This document shows positions 1 to 8,411 of a stretch of 64,000 nt of DNA, in pieces. This stretch comes from Candidatus Aalborgicola lynettensis (GTDB lineage Bacteria; Pseudomonadota; Gammaproteobacteria; Burkholderiales; Burkholderiaceae_C). Made by a program: the position numbers and the translations under genes. The stretch covers positions 540,526 through 604,525 of the forward strand of contig JADJZE010000018.1 of the NCBI GenBank assembly GCA_016719405.1, written 5' to 3'. Numbering within the stretch: the stretch's first letter is position 1; the number at the start of each line of letters is the position of its first letter. The notes under the pieces are model-generated. The model saw only the letters and a list, made by a program, of their open reading frames with translations, did not search any database and was not told the DNA's origin.

Positions 1-539
1 GTGGCATCAAACGGACCCGCAACAAATTGCACCTGGGGCAGTTCGCGCTGCAGCGCTGCGAGTTGGGGCGGCGCACTGCGGGTATCGGCAACGGTGACAC
101 GGGCCGCACCGGTGCGCACGCACCAGCGTGCCATGGCCAGGCCCGACGCGCCAAGCCCCAGAATCAGGATGTTCTGCCCCTGCAGCAGCCCTTGCAGGCT
201 TGCAGCAGCGGCCTCACCGGTAGGCAGCAATGGCTGGCCAGCGGCGTCTTGCAGTGCCACGGGTGCACCCGGCAGGGCATCGGCGGCAGGGGCCTTGTCG
301 CTGGCGCTGTCGGCAAACACCTGGGCCACAAATGCGGCGGCATCGCGCGCGGCGTTTAATGTGGGGGCGACACCGTGTGCCCCCACCGGCAGCGCGGGCG
401 ACGGCGCACCCGAACCCGCACCCGCCTGGGCGCTCGCCGCTGCGGGGTGCGCGGACAGGTCGTCTGGCACACCGTCGGACATGCCTGAAGGCGTGCCTTC
501 GGGCAGATTCTCGGGCAAGGTGGACTCCGGGGTGTTCAT
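1..539 (-). CDS. murD: UDP-N-acetylmuramoylalanine--D-glutamate ligase MurD (5' part only)
   Basis: Cytoplasmic Mur ligase that adds D-glutamate to UDP-MurNAc-L-Ala. Only the first 179 codons are in the window; the 3' part lies beyond position 1. The ATG at 539 overlaps the mraY stop (ATGA), as expected for translational coupling in the dcw operon. The N-terminal Rossmann segment is clear at about residues 124-140 (ILILGLGASGLAMARW), followed by the VADTRSAPP stretch. In most MurD proteins this strand lies within the first 10-15 residues, so here about 120 Ala/Pro/Gly/Asp-rich residues precede it. I chose this start because of the overlap with mraY; no later ATG has better context. Confidence 0.88.
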   Translation of the reverse strand, partial: MNTPESTLPENLPEGTPSGMSDGVPDDLSAHPAAASAQAGAGSGAPSPALPVGAHGVAPTLNAARDAAAFVAQVFADSASDKAPAADALPGAPVALQDAAGQPLLPTGEAAAASLQGLLQGQNILILGLGASGLAMARWCVRTGAARVTVADTRSAPPQLAALQRELPQVQFVAGPFDA

Positions 540-1714
540 CGCAGTTTCAAGGTCGACAGGCCCACCAGGCACAGCAGCATGGTGATGATCCAGAAACGCA
601 CCACAACCTGCGTTTCTTTCCAGCCGGATTTTTCAAAGTGGTGGTGCAAGGGGGCCATCTTCAGCAGGCGGCGGCCTTCACCAAATTTGCGCTTGGTGTA
701 TTTGAAATACAGCACCTGGGCCATCACCGACAGGGCTTCGGCGACAAAGATGCCACCCATAATGGCCAGCACGATTTCCTGGCGCACGATGACGGCAATA
801 GTGCCCAGCGCCCCGCCAAGGGCCAGCGCCCCCACATCACCCATAAACACTTGGGCGGGGTGGGCGTTAAACCACAAAAATGCCAAACCCGCACCGGCCA
901 TGGCCGAGCAAAAAATCAGCAATTCACCCGACCCGGGAATGTGGGGAAAGAACAGGTATTTGGAGAACACCGCGCTGCCGGTGACATAGGCAAACACACC
1001 CAGCGCCGAACCCACCATGACCACCGGCATGATGGCCAACCCATCCAGGCCATCGGTCAAATTAACCGCGTTGCTGGAGCCCACAATCACCAGATAGGTC
1101 AGCACCACAAAGCCCAAAACGCCCAGCGGGTAGCTCACCTCTTTGATAAAGGGCAGCAACAGGCCGGCCTTGGGGGGCAGACTGACATCGAAGCCCGAGC
1201 GCACCCAGTTGAAAAACAGTTCCAGCACGCGCAGATTGGAGTTTTCCGAAATGCTGAACACCAGGTACAGAGCAGCCACCAGGCCGATCAGGGACTGCCA
1301 GAAGTACTTTTCGCGCGAACGCATACCTTCCGGGTCTTTGTTGACCACTTTGCGCCAGTCATCCACCCAGCCAATGGCACCAAAACCGAGCGTGACCAGG
1401 AGCACGATCCAGACAAAACGGTTGCTGAGGTCCACCCACAGCAAGGTGGAAATGGCGATCGACAGCAGAATCAACACACCACCCATGGTGGGGGTGCCAC
1501 TTTTGCTCAGGTGCGACTCCATGCCATAGCCCCGGATGGGTTGGCCGATTTTGAGTTCACGCAGCCGCCGGATCACGGCGGGGCCTGCCAGCAGGCCAAT
1601 CAACAACGCCGTCACAGCGGCCATCACCGCACGAAAAGTGAGGTACTGGAACACGCGAAACGCCCCGTAGTCGGGCGACAGGGTTTGCAGCCATTGGGCC
1701 AGACTCAGCAACAT
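536..1714 (-). CDS. mraY: Phospho-N-acetylmuramoyl-pentapeptide-transferase MraY
   Basis: Integral inner-membrane enzyme that transfers phospho-MurNAc-pentapeptide from UDP to undecaprenyl phosphate, giving lipid I. The protein is 392 aa with about ten hydrophobic helices. Family motifs seen are GTPTMGG (about 53-59), the catalytic aspartate region NLTDGLDGLA, FMGDVGALALGG and the C-terminal PLHHHFEKSGW. It lies 21 bp downstream of murF and overlaps murD by 4 bp, in the standard dcw order. The length is slightly above the usual 360, typical of betaproteobacterial versions. Confidence 0.97.
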   Translation of the reverse strand: MLLSLAQWLQTLSPDYGAFRVFQYLTFRAVMAAVTALLIGLLAGPAVIRRLRELKIGQPIRGYGMESHLSKSGTPTMGGVLILLSIAISTLLWVDLSNRFVWIVLLVTLGFGAIGWVDDWRKVVNKDPEGMRSREKYFWQSLIGLVAALYLVFSISENSNLRVLELFFNWVRSGFDVSLPPKAGLLLPFIKEVSYPLGVLGFVVLTYLVIVGSSNAVNLTDGLDGLAIMPVVMVGSALGVFAYVTGSAVFSKYLFFPHIPGSGELLIFCSAMAGAGLAFLWFNAHPAQVFMGDVGALALGGALGTIAVIVRQEIVLAIMGGIFVAEALSVMAQVLYFKYTKRKFGEGRRLLKMAPLHHHFEKSGWKETQVVVRFWIITMLLCLVGLSTLKLR

Positions 1715-1735
1715 GGATGCACTCCGAAGAAAATA

Positions 1736-3160
1736 TCAGTTGGCATGGCGGCGCTCCTGCCCTTTTGCAGCGTGCGCCATGGCTGCCTCCACCACCTGCT
1801 CCATGCGCATGAACCGCGAGCCTTTGACCACCACACTGCGCACATGCGGCAAGTCGTCGTTGAAGGCATCCAGCAGGGTCTGCACCGAGCCAAAATGGCG
1901 CCCGCCTTCAAAAGCACCGCTGGCAACCTGCGCCAACTCGCCCAGCGTCAACAAATGCTCAATACCCTTGGCCTTGGCGTAGCGCCCGGCTTCGGCATGG
2001 AACTGGGGGCCCTGGTGCCCTACCTCACCCATGTCGCCCAGCACCAGCAGGCGCGGGCCCGGCAGGTCGGCCAGCACGTCAATGGCGGCGCGCACCGAAT
2101 CGGGGTTGGCGTTGTAGGTATCGTCCACCAGCGTGACCTCACGGCCCTGCACCGCCAACAGCACTGCCCTGGAGCGCCCCTTGACCGGCTCAAACGCCTG
2201 CAGACCCGCCACCACCGCGGCGACCGGCACACCCGCCGACAGGGCACACGCAACCGCCGCCAGGGAGTTCTGCACGTTGTGGCGCCCGGCAATGGCCAGG
2301 CGGTAATGCAACTCAAGCCCCATGCCCCGTGCATGCACCACCCAAGCGCCAGACTGCCACTGCGCACGCGCGCACACCACCGCGTCGGGGCTTTCCATCC
2401 CGTCCATGGCAAAGGTCACCTTGCGCCGGGCGCCCGCCAGGGTGGCCCACACGTCGGCATGGTCATCGTCGCGCGGGAACACGGCCACACCCTGTGGCCC
2501 CATGGGTGTAATCACCGAGCCGTTCTCCAAGGCCACGGCGCGCACGGTGTGCATGAATTCCATGTGTTCGCGCTGCGCGTTGTTGACCAAAGCCACGGTG
2601 GGTTTGGCCATGGCCGCCAGGGTGGCAATCTCTCCGGGATGGTTCATACCCAACTCGACCACCGCCATACGGTGTTCTGGGCGCAACCGCAGCAGTGTCA
2701 GGGGCACGCCGATGTCGTTGTTGAAATTGCCGCGCGTTGCCAGTGCGCCGCCGGGTGGCTGTGCGGCCTCCAGGATGGCAGCCAACATCTGCGTCACGGT
2801 GGTTTTGCCGTTGCTGCCGGTCACCGCAATCAAGGGCAAGGTGAACTGGGCACGCCAAGCCGCGGCCAGCGCACCCAGCGCCAGCTTGGTGTCGGCAACC
2901 TCAATACACACCAGCTTGGACAGCCCGCTGCGATTGGCACCGGGGTGGCACAGAGCTGCCACGGCACCGCGTTGCTCGGCCTCGTGCAGAAAGTCGTTGG
3001 CATCAAAGCGGTCGCCCTTGAGCGCAACAAACAGGTCGCCCGGTTCAATGGTGCGGGTATCGGTGTGCACACGCACCACCGTTTGCGCCGCGTTGCCGTG
3101 GCATTGTGCGCCCGGCAACCACTGCACCACCTGGGCCAGCGTCATCATGGGTGTGGTCAT
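1736..3160 (-). CDS. murF: UDP-N-acetylmuramoyl-tripeptide--D-alanyl-D-alanine ligase MurF
   Basis: Cytoplasmic ligase that adds D-Ala-D-Ala to UDP-MurNAc-tripeptide, the last cytoplasmic step of the pentapeptide. The 474-aa protein has the Mur ligase Walker motif GSNGKTTVTQML (about residue 116), the central ATPase segment VVELGMNHPGEI and the C-terminal domain with VDDTYNANPDSVRAA. The start at 3160 overlaps the murE stop by 4 bp, so it is probably translationally coupled. Its place between murE and mraY is the normal dcw order. Confidence 0.97.
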   Translation of the reverse strand: MTTPMMTLAQVVQWLPGAQCHGNAAQTVVRVHTDTRTIEPGDLFVALKGDRFDANDFLHEAEQRGAVAALCHPGANRSGLSKLVCIEVADTKLALGALAAAWRAQFTLPLIAVTGSNGKTTVTQMLAAILEAAQPPGGALATRGNFNNDIGVPLTLLRLRPEHRMAVVELGMNHPGEIATLAAMAKPTVALVNNAQREHMEFMHTVRAVALENGSVITPMGPQGVAVFPRDDDHADVWATLAGARRKVTFAMDGMESPDAVVCARAQWQSGAWVVHARGMGLELHYRLAIAGRHNVQNSLAAVACALSAGVPVAAVVAGLQAFEPVKGRSRAVLLAVQGREVTLVDDTYNANPDSVRAAIDVLADLPGPRLLVLGDMGEVGHQGPQFHAEAGRYAKAKGIEHLLTLGELAQVASGAFEGGRHFGSVQTLLDAFNDDLPHVRSVVVKGSRFMRMEQVVEAAMAHAAKGQERRHAN

Positions 3161-4695
3161 TTGTGGTTCTCCTGCGCAGTGGATGGGCGGCGCTGCAGTG
3201 CCTGCAATGCCTGCACACGGTCCGAAAATGGCAGCTTGACCCCGGCAATCTCCTGGGTCTCTTCGTGGCCTTTGCCCGCCAGCAAAATAACGTCGCTGGG
3301 TGCCGCCGCTGCGACCGCATCGGCAATGGCCTGCGCCCGGTCGGGTTGCACATGCACCGATTCCCGCTGCGTGACGCCCAACAAAATTTGCGCCAGTATG
3401 GCCTCGGGCTTTTCGCTGCGGGGGTTGTCACTGGTAATCGCCACCTGATCGGCTTTTTGTGCGGCAATGGCACCCATCAGGGGGCGCTTGGAGGCATCAC
3501 GGTCGCCGCCACACCCAAACACACACCACAGTTTGCCGCCACGCCGTTCTGCCAGAGGGCGCAAGGCCGTCAACGCCTGCGCCAGTGCGTCAGGCGTATG
3601 GGCATAATCCACCACCACCAGCGGCGCACCCGGCTCACCCAGGCATTCCATGCGGCCGGGCACCGGGTGCAGGAGTGCACACGCACGCACCGCCACCAAC
3701 AGGGGAATGCCCAGACTGCGCATGGCAGCCATGACCCCCAGCAGATTGGACACGTTGTACGCACCCATGAGTTTGGTTTGCAACAAGGCGACCGCATCCC
3801 CTTCCACTACCTCAAAACACACACCTTCCGATTCGTGGCGGATGTCCCGGGCCTTCAAACGCGCGTTCTGGCGAAGTGACACCGTCCACACATCCAAGGC
3901 ACTCGAACCCAGGGTCTGGGCCAGTTCCGCACCCAGCGGGTCATCCAGGTTGATGACGGCAGCCTGCAAGCCCGGCCAGGCGAACAACTGGCGCTTGGCC
4001 TGCCAATAGGCCTCCATGGTGCCGTGGTAGTCCAGGTGATCCTGCGTCACATTGGTGAAAATAGCGACACGGATGTTGGTTCCGGCCAGTCTCTGCTCTT
4101 CAATGCCGATGGACGACGCCTCGATCGCGCATGCGCGCAAACCTTGCTCCACAAACCGGCGCAGGGTCTTCTGCAGCAGCACCGGATCCGGTGTGGTCAA
4201 GCCGGTGGACTGAATGGCTGCCAGGGCCAAGTCCGTTGGCGCTGCACCGGCAGCGGGTGGACGCCCCACACCCAGGGTGCCGATCATTCCACACGGCATG
4301 GCCGTACCCTCGGATACGGCAGAGAGGGCTTGTGCGAGCCACCAAGCGCTGGAAGTTTTGCCATTGGTTCCGGTGACCGCAGCCACGGCCAACTGCTGCG
4401 ACGGTTGGCCAAAAAATTCAGCGGCAATCAAACCGGTGTGGGCTTTCAGCCCGGCATAGTGGGCCACCCGGGCGTCGTTCAAACCAAAGGCGTCCAGGCC
4501 TTCGCGCTCCACCAGGCAGGCCAATGCACCTTGCGCCAGTGCCTGGGAGACAAACTGGCGCGCATCCACCGCAGCACCAGGCCAGGCAATAAAGCCGTCA
4601 CCCGCAGCCAACTGGCGACTGTCGGCACACAAAGTGCCGGTCACCCGTTCACGCAGCCATTTCGCCGCTTCGACAGGAGAATGAAGGGCCCGCAT
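3157..4695 (-). CDS. murE: UDP-N-acetylmuramoyl-L-alanyl-D-glutamate--2,6-diaminopimelate ligase MurE
   Basis: Adds the third stem-peptide residue to UDP-MurNAc-L-Ala-D-Glu. The 512-aa protein has the ATP loop VTGTNGKTSSAWW and, near the C terminus, the DNPR motif (TSDNPRSEKP) that in this family marks specificity for meso-diaminopimelate. This agrees with dapF, the epimerase that makes meso-DAP, at 44.1 kb in this window. It overlaps ftsI by one base upstream and murF by 4 bp downstream. Confidence 0.97.
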   Translation of the reverse strand: MRALHSPVEAAKWLRERVTGTLCADSRQLAAGDGFIAWPGAAVDARQFVSQALAQGALACLVEREGLDAFGLNDARVAHYAGLKAHTGLIAAEFFGQPSQQLAVAAVTGTNGKTSSAWWLAQALSAVSEGTAMPCGMIGTLGVGRPPAAGAAPTDLALAAIQSTGLTTPDPVLLQKTLRRFVEQGLRACAIEASSIGIEEQRLAGTNIRVAIFTNVTQDHLDYHGTMEAYWQAKRQLFAWPGLQAAVINLDDPLGAELAQTLGSSALDVWTVSLRQNARLKARDIRHESEGVCFEVVEGDAVALLQTKLMGAYNVSNLLGVMAAMRSLGIPLLVAVRACALLHPVPGRMECLGEPGAPLVVVDYAHTPDALAQALTALRPLAERRGGKLWCVFGCGGDRDASKRPLMGAIAAQKADQVAITSDNPRSEKPEAILAQILLGVTQRESVHVQPDRAQAIADAVAAAAPSDVILLAGKGHEETQEIAGVKLPFSDRVQALQALQRRPSTAQENHK

Positions 4696-6428
4696 CAGAA
4701 ACTCTCCTCCACGGCCTGCGCCACAATTTGCGGACGCACCGCCATGTCGGGCTGCACCCCCATCATGCGCAAGGTCTGCTGCACGGTTTCGCTGAACACG
4801 GGTGCGGCCACATCGCCACCAAAATACTTGCCATTGGTGGGCTCATCAACCATCACGGCCACCACAATGCGGGGGTTGTCGATGGGTGCCACACCGACAA
4901 AAGAACCGCGGTATTTTTTGTCGGCATACCCTTTGCCCTCTTGCTTGTGGGCGGTGCCGGTTTTGCCGCCCACCGAGTAACCCATGGTCTGCGCCTTGGG
5001 TGCCGTACCACCCGACTGCGTCACCATGTGCAACATATTGAGCACTGCATTGGCGTGGCGCGCCTCCATGACCCGCACACCCGGCGCAGGTTGATCAGAC
5101 TTGAGCAAGGTGACTGGCGCCAACTCACCCTCCCGGGCAAACACGCTGTAGGCACGCGCCAGCTGGAACAAACTGGCCGACAGGCCATAGCCATAACTCA
5201 TGGTGGCCTGTTCAATCGGGCGCCACGTTTTGTAGGCCCGCAGGCGACCACTCACCACGCCCGGAAAGGGCACCTGGGGCTTTTGCCCAAAACCCACCTG
5301 ACTGTACATCTCCCACATTTCGTGGGGTTGCGTCTGCATCGCCAGTTTGACGGTGCCGACATTGCTTGATTTCTGAATCACCTCTTTGACCGTCAATGCG
5401 CCGTGGGGGTGGGCATCGGTAATGGTAGAGCCCCCAATGGACATGCGTCCGGGTGCGGTCTGGATAATGCTGTCAGGTTTGACCAACCCTTTTTCCAGCG
5501 CCAGGGCAATCACAAACGGCTTCATGGTGGAACCTGGCTCAAAGGTGTCGGTCAAGGCCCGGTTGCGCAACTGGGCCCCCGTCAGGTTGGTGCGTTTGGC
5601 CGGTGAATAGCTGGGGTAGTTGGCCAAGGCCAGCACCTCGCCGGTCAGCACATCGAGCACCACAACGCTACCGGCTTTGGCTTTGTTTTCCAGCACGGCG
5701 TCGCGCAGCTTCTGGTAGGCGAAAAACTGCACCTTGCTGTCAATACTGAGCTGCACGTCTTGCCCTGCCACGGGAGGAATCTGGTCGCCCACATCCTCTA
5801 CCACCCGGCCCATGCGGTCTTTAATAACGCGGCGCGAGCCGGCACGTCCCGACAAGTCCTTGTTGAAGGTCAGTTCAACACCTTCCTGGCCCTTGTCTTC
5901 GACGTTGGTAAACCCTACCACGTGCACGGCGGACTCGCCCTCGGGGTATTCGCGCTTGTACTCCTTGCGCTGGTAGATGCCTTTGATTTTGAGTGCGTCT
6001 ATCTGGCGCGCAACCGCATCATCAACCTGGCGCTTGACCCACACAAAGGTCTTGTCCTCGTCATTGAGCTTTTTAGCCAGATCAGCCACCGGCATTTCCA
6101 GCAACTTGGCCAGGCGTTGCATTTGCTGCTTGTCCGCATCCACGTCTTCCGGGATGGCCCAGATGCTGGGTGATGGCACGCTGGACGCCAGAATCAAACC
6201 ATTGCGGTCCAGAATACGTCCCCGGTTGGCGGGCAACTCCAGGGTGCGTGCAAACCGCACCTCGCCCTGACGCTGGAAGAAATCGTTGGCAAACACCTGG
6301 ATATAGGCCGCACGCGCTGCCAGACCAAAAAACGCCAGCGCAATGGCGGCCACCACAAACTTGCTGCGCCATACCGGCGTGCGGCTGGCCAGCAAAGGGC
6401 TGGAGGTGTATTGAATGCTGCGGCTCAT
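4695..6428 (-). CDS. ftsI: Peptidoglycan D,D-transpeptidase FtsI (PBP3)
   Basis: Septal class B penicillin-binding protein, anchored in the inner membrane with a periplasmic catalytic domain. The 577-aa protein has one N-terminal membrane helix (about residues 24-44, VVAAIALAFFGLAARAAYIQ), a PBP dimer domain, and the transpeptidase motifs SxxK (PGSTMKPF), SxN (SSNVGT) and KTG (GGKTGTAHK). It overlaps ftsL by 4 bp upstream and murE by 1 bp downstream. All catalytic motifs are intact. Confidence 0.97.
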   Translation of the reverse strand: MSRSIQYTSSPLLASRTPVWRSKFVVAAIALAFFGLAARAAYIQVFANDFFQRQGEVRFARTLELPANRGRILDRNGLILASSVPSPSIWAIPEDVDADKQQMQRLAKLLEMPVADLAKKLNDEDKTFVWVKRQVDDAVARQIDALKIKGIYQRKEYKREYPEGESAVHVVGFTNVEDKGQEGVELTFNKDLSGRAGSRRVIKDRMGRVVEDVGDQIPPVAGQDVQLSIDSKVQFFAYQKLRDAVLENKAKAGSVVVLDVLTGEVLALANYPSYSPAKRTNLTGAQLRNRALTDTFEPGSTMKPFVIALALEKGLVKPDSIIQTAPGRMSIGGSTITDAHPHGALTVKEVIQKSSNVGTVKLAMQTQPHEMWEMYSQVGFGQKPQVPFPGVVSGRLRAYKTWRPIEQATMSYGYGLSASLFQLARAYSVFAREGELAPVTLLKSDQPAPGVRVMEARHANAVLNMLHMVTQSGGTAPKAQTMGYSVGGKTGTAHKQEGKGYADKKYRGSFVGVAPIDNPRIVVAVMVDEPTNGKYFGGDVAAPVFSETVQQTLRMMGVQPDMAVRPQIVAQAVEESF

Positions 6429-6751
6429 TGGGTCCCCGCGCGCTGCGCATCCGCACGGCCCGTCGCTACCGCAGCACCGTCCATTGGAGCGGAATAACTC
6501 ACGTACGTGGTGATAGCCGGTGAGGCTTGGCGCATCTGCAACTTGTCCCGCGCCAGGCGCTCCACACGGGCCGGTGTGGCCTGTGCGCGTTTTTCGACTT
6601 GCAAGCGCCCGTATTCAGTGGCAATGCGGTGCGCATCGGTACGTGCACGGTCCAGTTCGGTGGTTAAACGGCGCGAATCGTACTGCACCCCTACAAGGTG
6701 CAGTGCGCTGGTCAAAACGGCCGACATCAGCACCAAATTGAGCCGCATCAT
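6425..6751 (-). CDS. ftsL: Cell division protein FtsL
   Basis: Small bitopic divisome protein (108 aa) of the FtsQLB complex. It has a short N-terminal hydrophobic segment (LVLMSAVLTSALHLVGVQY), then a heptad-like coiled coil (about 25-70) containing the GRLQVEKRAQATPARVE stretch typical of betaproteobacterial FtsL. The overlaps with rsmH upstream (4 bp) and ftsI downstream (4 bp), and the position between them, are as decisive as the sequence, since FtsL diverges fast. Confidence 0.92.
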   Translation of the reverse strand: MMRLNLVLMSAVLTSALHLVGVQYDSRRLTTELDRARTDAHRIATEYGRLQVEKRAQATPARVERLARDKLQMRQASPAITTYVSYSAPMDGAAVATGRADAQRAGTQ

Positions 6752-7700
6752 GCCGATGTCCTTTGCGCCACGCGCATGACGGCACTGCGCGAGCGGGCGT
6801 TACCCGCTACCTCGTCGGCACTGGGTTTGGTGCGCCCCAGGGCCTTGAGCTTCATCACTTTGGGTGCGGCAAAGGGCGCCCTGCGGTCATATTCGTCCCG
6901 CGAATGTTTGGCAATAAACTGTTTGACAATACGGTCCTCCAGCGAATGGAAGCTGATCACCACCAGCCGACCGCCCGGCTTCAGAACCTGGAGACTGGCT
7001 TCGAGCGCGTGTTGCAACTCTTCAAGCTCTGCATTGATGAAAATCCGAAAAGCCTGAAATGTGCGCGTTGCAGGGTTCTGGCCCGGCTCGCGGGTTTTGA
7101 CCGTGTCAGCCACGAGCTGGGCCAATTCGGAGGTGGTTGAAATGGCCCCCGCTCCTGTCGGCGAGCAACAATCGCCTTTGCAATGGCCCCAGCAAACCGT
7201 TCTTCACCATATTCACGTATCACCTCCGTGATTTGATTGATCTCGGCTGTCGCCAGCCACTGCGCCACACTCTCGCCACGCGTGGTGTCCATGCGCATAT
7301 CCAGGGGACCTTCAAAGCGAAAACTGAAGCCCCGAATTGGGTTGTCAATCTGGGGCGAGCTGATGCCCAGGTCCATGAGCACACCATCCGCACTGTTACC
7401 GGGCAACTCGCCCAATTGGGAAAATGCGGCATGCCGGATGGAAAAGCGCTCGTCGTCCATGGCATGGGCTGCCGCCACCGCATCGGGATCGCGGTCAAAT
7501 GCAATCAGCCGCCCCACCGGCGACAAACGCGACAGGATCAGCCGCGAATGCCCCCCCCTGCCAAAGGTCGCATCAACATACGTTCCGTCCATCGCCCTCT
7601 CTACCGCGCCGGCACCGTCGGACGTGTCGGCACCATTGCTGAACAATGCATCAACGGCTTCGTTCAGCAATACGGTAGTGTGATTCCATGGAGTGTTCAC
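6748..7700 (-). pseudogene. rsmH: 16S rRNA (cytosine(1402)-N(4))-methyltransferase RsmH, one-base frameshift
   Basis: SAM-dependent methyltransferase of 16S C1402 (MraW). The reading frame is split. The upstream part (GTG at 7700) carries the substrate region HTTVLLNEAV, the SAM site and GRGGHSR, and runs well to ERGPFQ. The rest (LAQLVADTVKTREPGQNPATRTFQAF through VISFHSLEDRIVK) continues one frame over. On the minus strand the junction (about 7134-7143) reads TTTCAACCACC where TTTCAAACCACC would restore the frame, so one A is missing. With that base the product is 317 aa, normal for the family. The mraZ stop overlaps its TAGGA ribosome site. A base-call error is the likeliest cause, but a real lesion cannot be excluded. 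Confidence 0.93.
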
Positions 7701-7709
7701 CGCCCGGTC

Positions 7710-8138
7710 CTAAAAGGAAAAATCCCGGAAGACATCAGGCATCTCCCCTTGCATGGCTTCTGCCTCTTTGGCGTCGTAGGTGGCTTTGTCCCACAACTCA
7801 AAATGGTTGCCCATGCCCAGCAGCATGGTGTCTTTGGCAATGCCCGCCGCCTGGCGCAACTCCGGCGAAATCAGCACCCGCCCGGTGCCATCCATCTCCA
7901 CGTCCATGGCATTACCCAAAAAGATGCGCTTCCACCATTGCGCCGACATCGGCAGTGCGGCAATACGCTCGCGGAATTTTTCCCACTCGGGGCGCGGAAA
8001 CACCATCAAACAGCCATGGGGATGCTTGGTGATGGTCAGCTGTCCGGACGCGGTTGCACTCAGGACGTCACGGTGCCGGGTGGGCACGGAGAGCCTTCCC
8101 TTTGCATCCAAACTGAGAGACGAAGCCCCTTGAAACAC
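7710..8138 (-). CDS. mraZ: Transcriptional regulator / division protein MraZ
   Basis: First gene of the dcw operon: a 142-aa AbrB/SpoVT-type DNA-binding protein that in E. coli represses its own operon. Two copies of the fold are visible: SLDAKGRLSVPTRHR near the N terminus and MDGTGRVLISPELR in the second half. Translation starts at a GTG (8136-8138) with an AGGTGA ribosome site about 8 bases upstream. The cognate operator appears to be the box array at 8187-8221. Confidence 0.96.
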   Translation of the reverse strand: MFQGASSLSLDAKGRLSVPTRHRDVLSATASGQLTITKHPHGCLMVFPRPEWEKFRERIAALPMSAQWWKRIFLGNAMDVEMDGTGRVLISPELRQAAGIAKDTMLLGMGNHFELWDKATYDAKEAEAMQGEMPDVFRDFSF

Positions 8139-8186
8139 CGCGAATCACCTTTTTTGAACGCCACCTTGATAAATGCCTGCCAAAAG

Positions 8187-8221
8187 GCACTTTTCACCAC
8201 TAAATTGCACTTTTTTGCACT
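8187..8221 (-). promoter_or_regulatory. Four MraZ-type operator boxes, 10-bp period
   Basis: On the minus strand the pentamer AGTGC/G occurs four times at exactly 10-bp spacing: AGTGC at 8221-8217, AGTGC at 8211-8207, AGTGG at 8201-8197 and AGTGC at 8191-8187. The characterised MraZ operator in E. coli is a row of TGGG-type repeats with the same helical-turn spacing just upstream of mraZ. The boxes overlap the predicted -10 element, which fits autorepression. Confidence 0.7.
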
Positions 8222-8246
8222 GTAGCAGCAAATATAGGCTTTGCAA
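8219..8246 (-). promoter_or_regulatory. Predicted sigma-70 promoter of the dcw operon
   Basis: On the minus strand TTGCAA (8246-8241) is followed after 16 bases by TACAGT (8224-8219). This is a fair -35/-10 pair about 80 bp upstream of the mraZ start. The -10 element overlaps the first MraZ-type box, a geometry suited to repression. The assignment rests on sequence resemblance only. Confidence 0.55.
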
Positions 8247-8411
8247 TAGGGTTTACGCGGATTTTTTCAATGAAATCAACGACTTAGAAGCGAATTCAAA
8301 ACTTGTTGCGCAAGCAAAAGTCGTTGAAAATTAAGCACTTAGCGCGTGCAATGAAAGTAACGCTTGAGAACTGCGGCACACCCCCAAGCGCATTGGGGGC
8401 CGCGCAAAAAA

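Noticed and set aside
230..3448. Very long plus-strand open frame (1072 codons)
   Set aside because: It runs antisense to mraY, murF and murE, which have full motifs; the translated sequence is His/Gln/Arg-rich, typical of a GC-rich antisense frame.
8381..8399. Hairpin CCCCCAA-GCGCA-TTGGGGG after hslU as an intrinsic terminator
   Set aside because: No T-run follows in the direction of hslU transcription, so I did not list it as a terminator.
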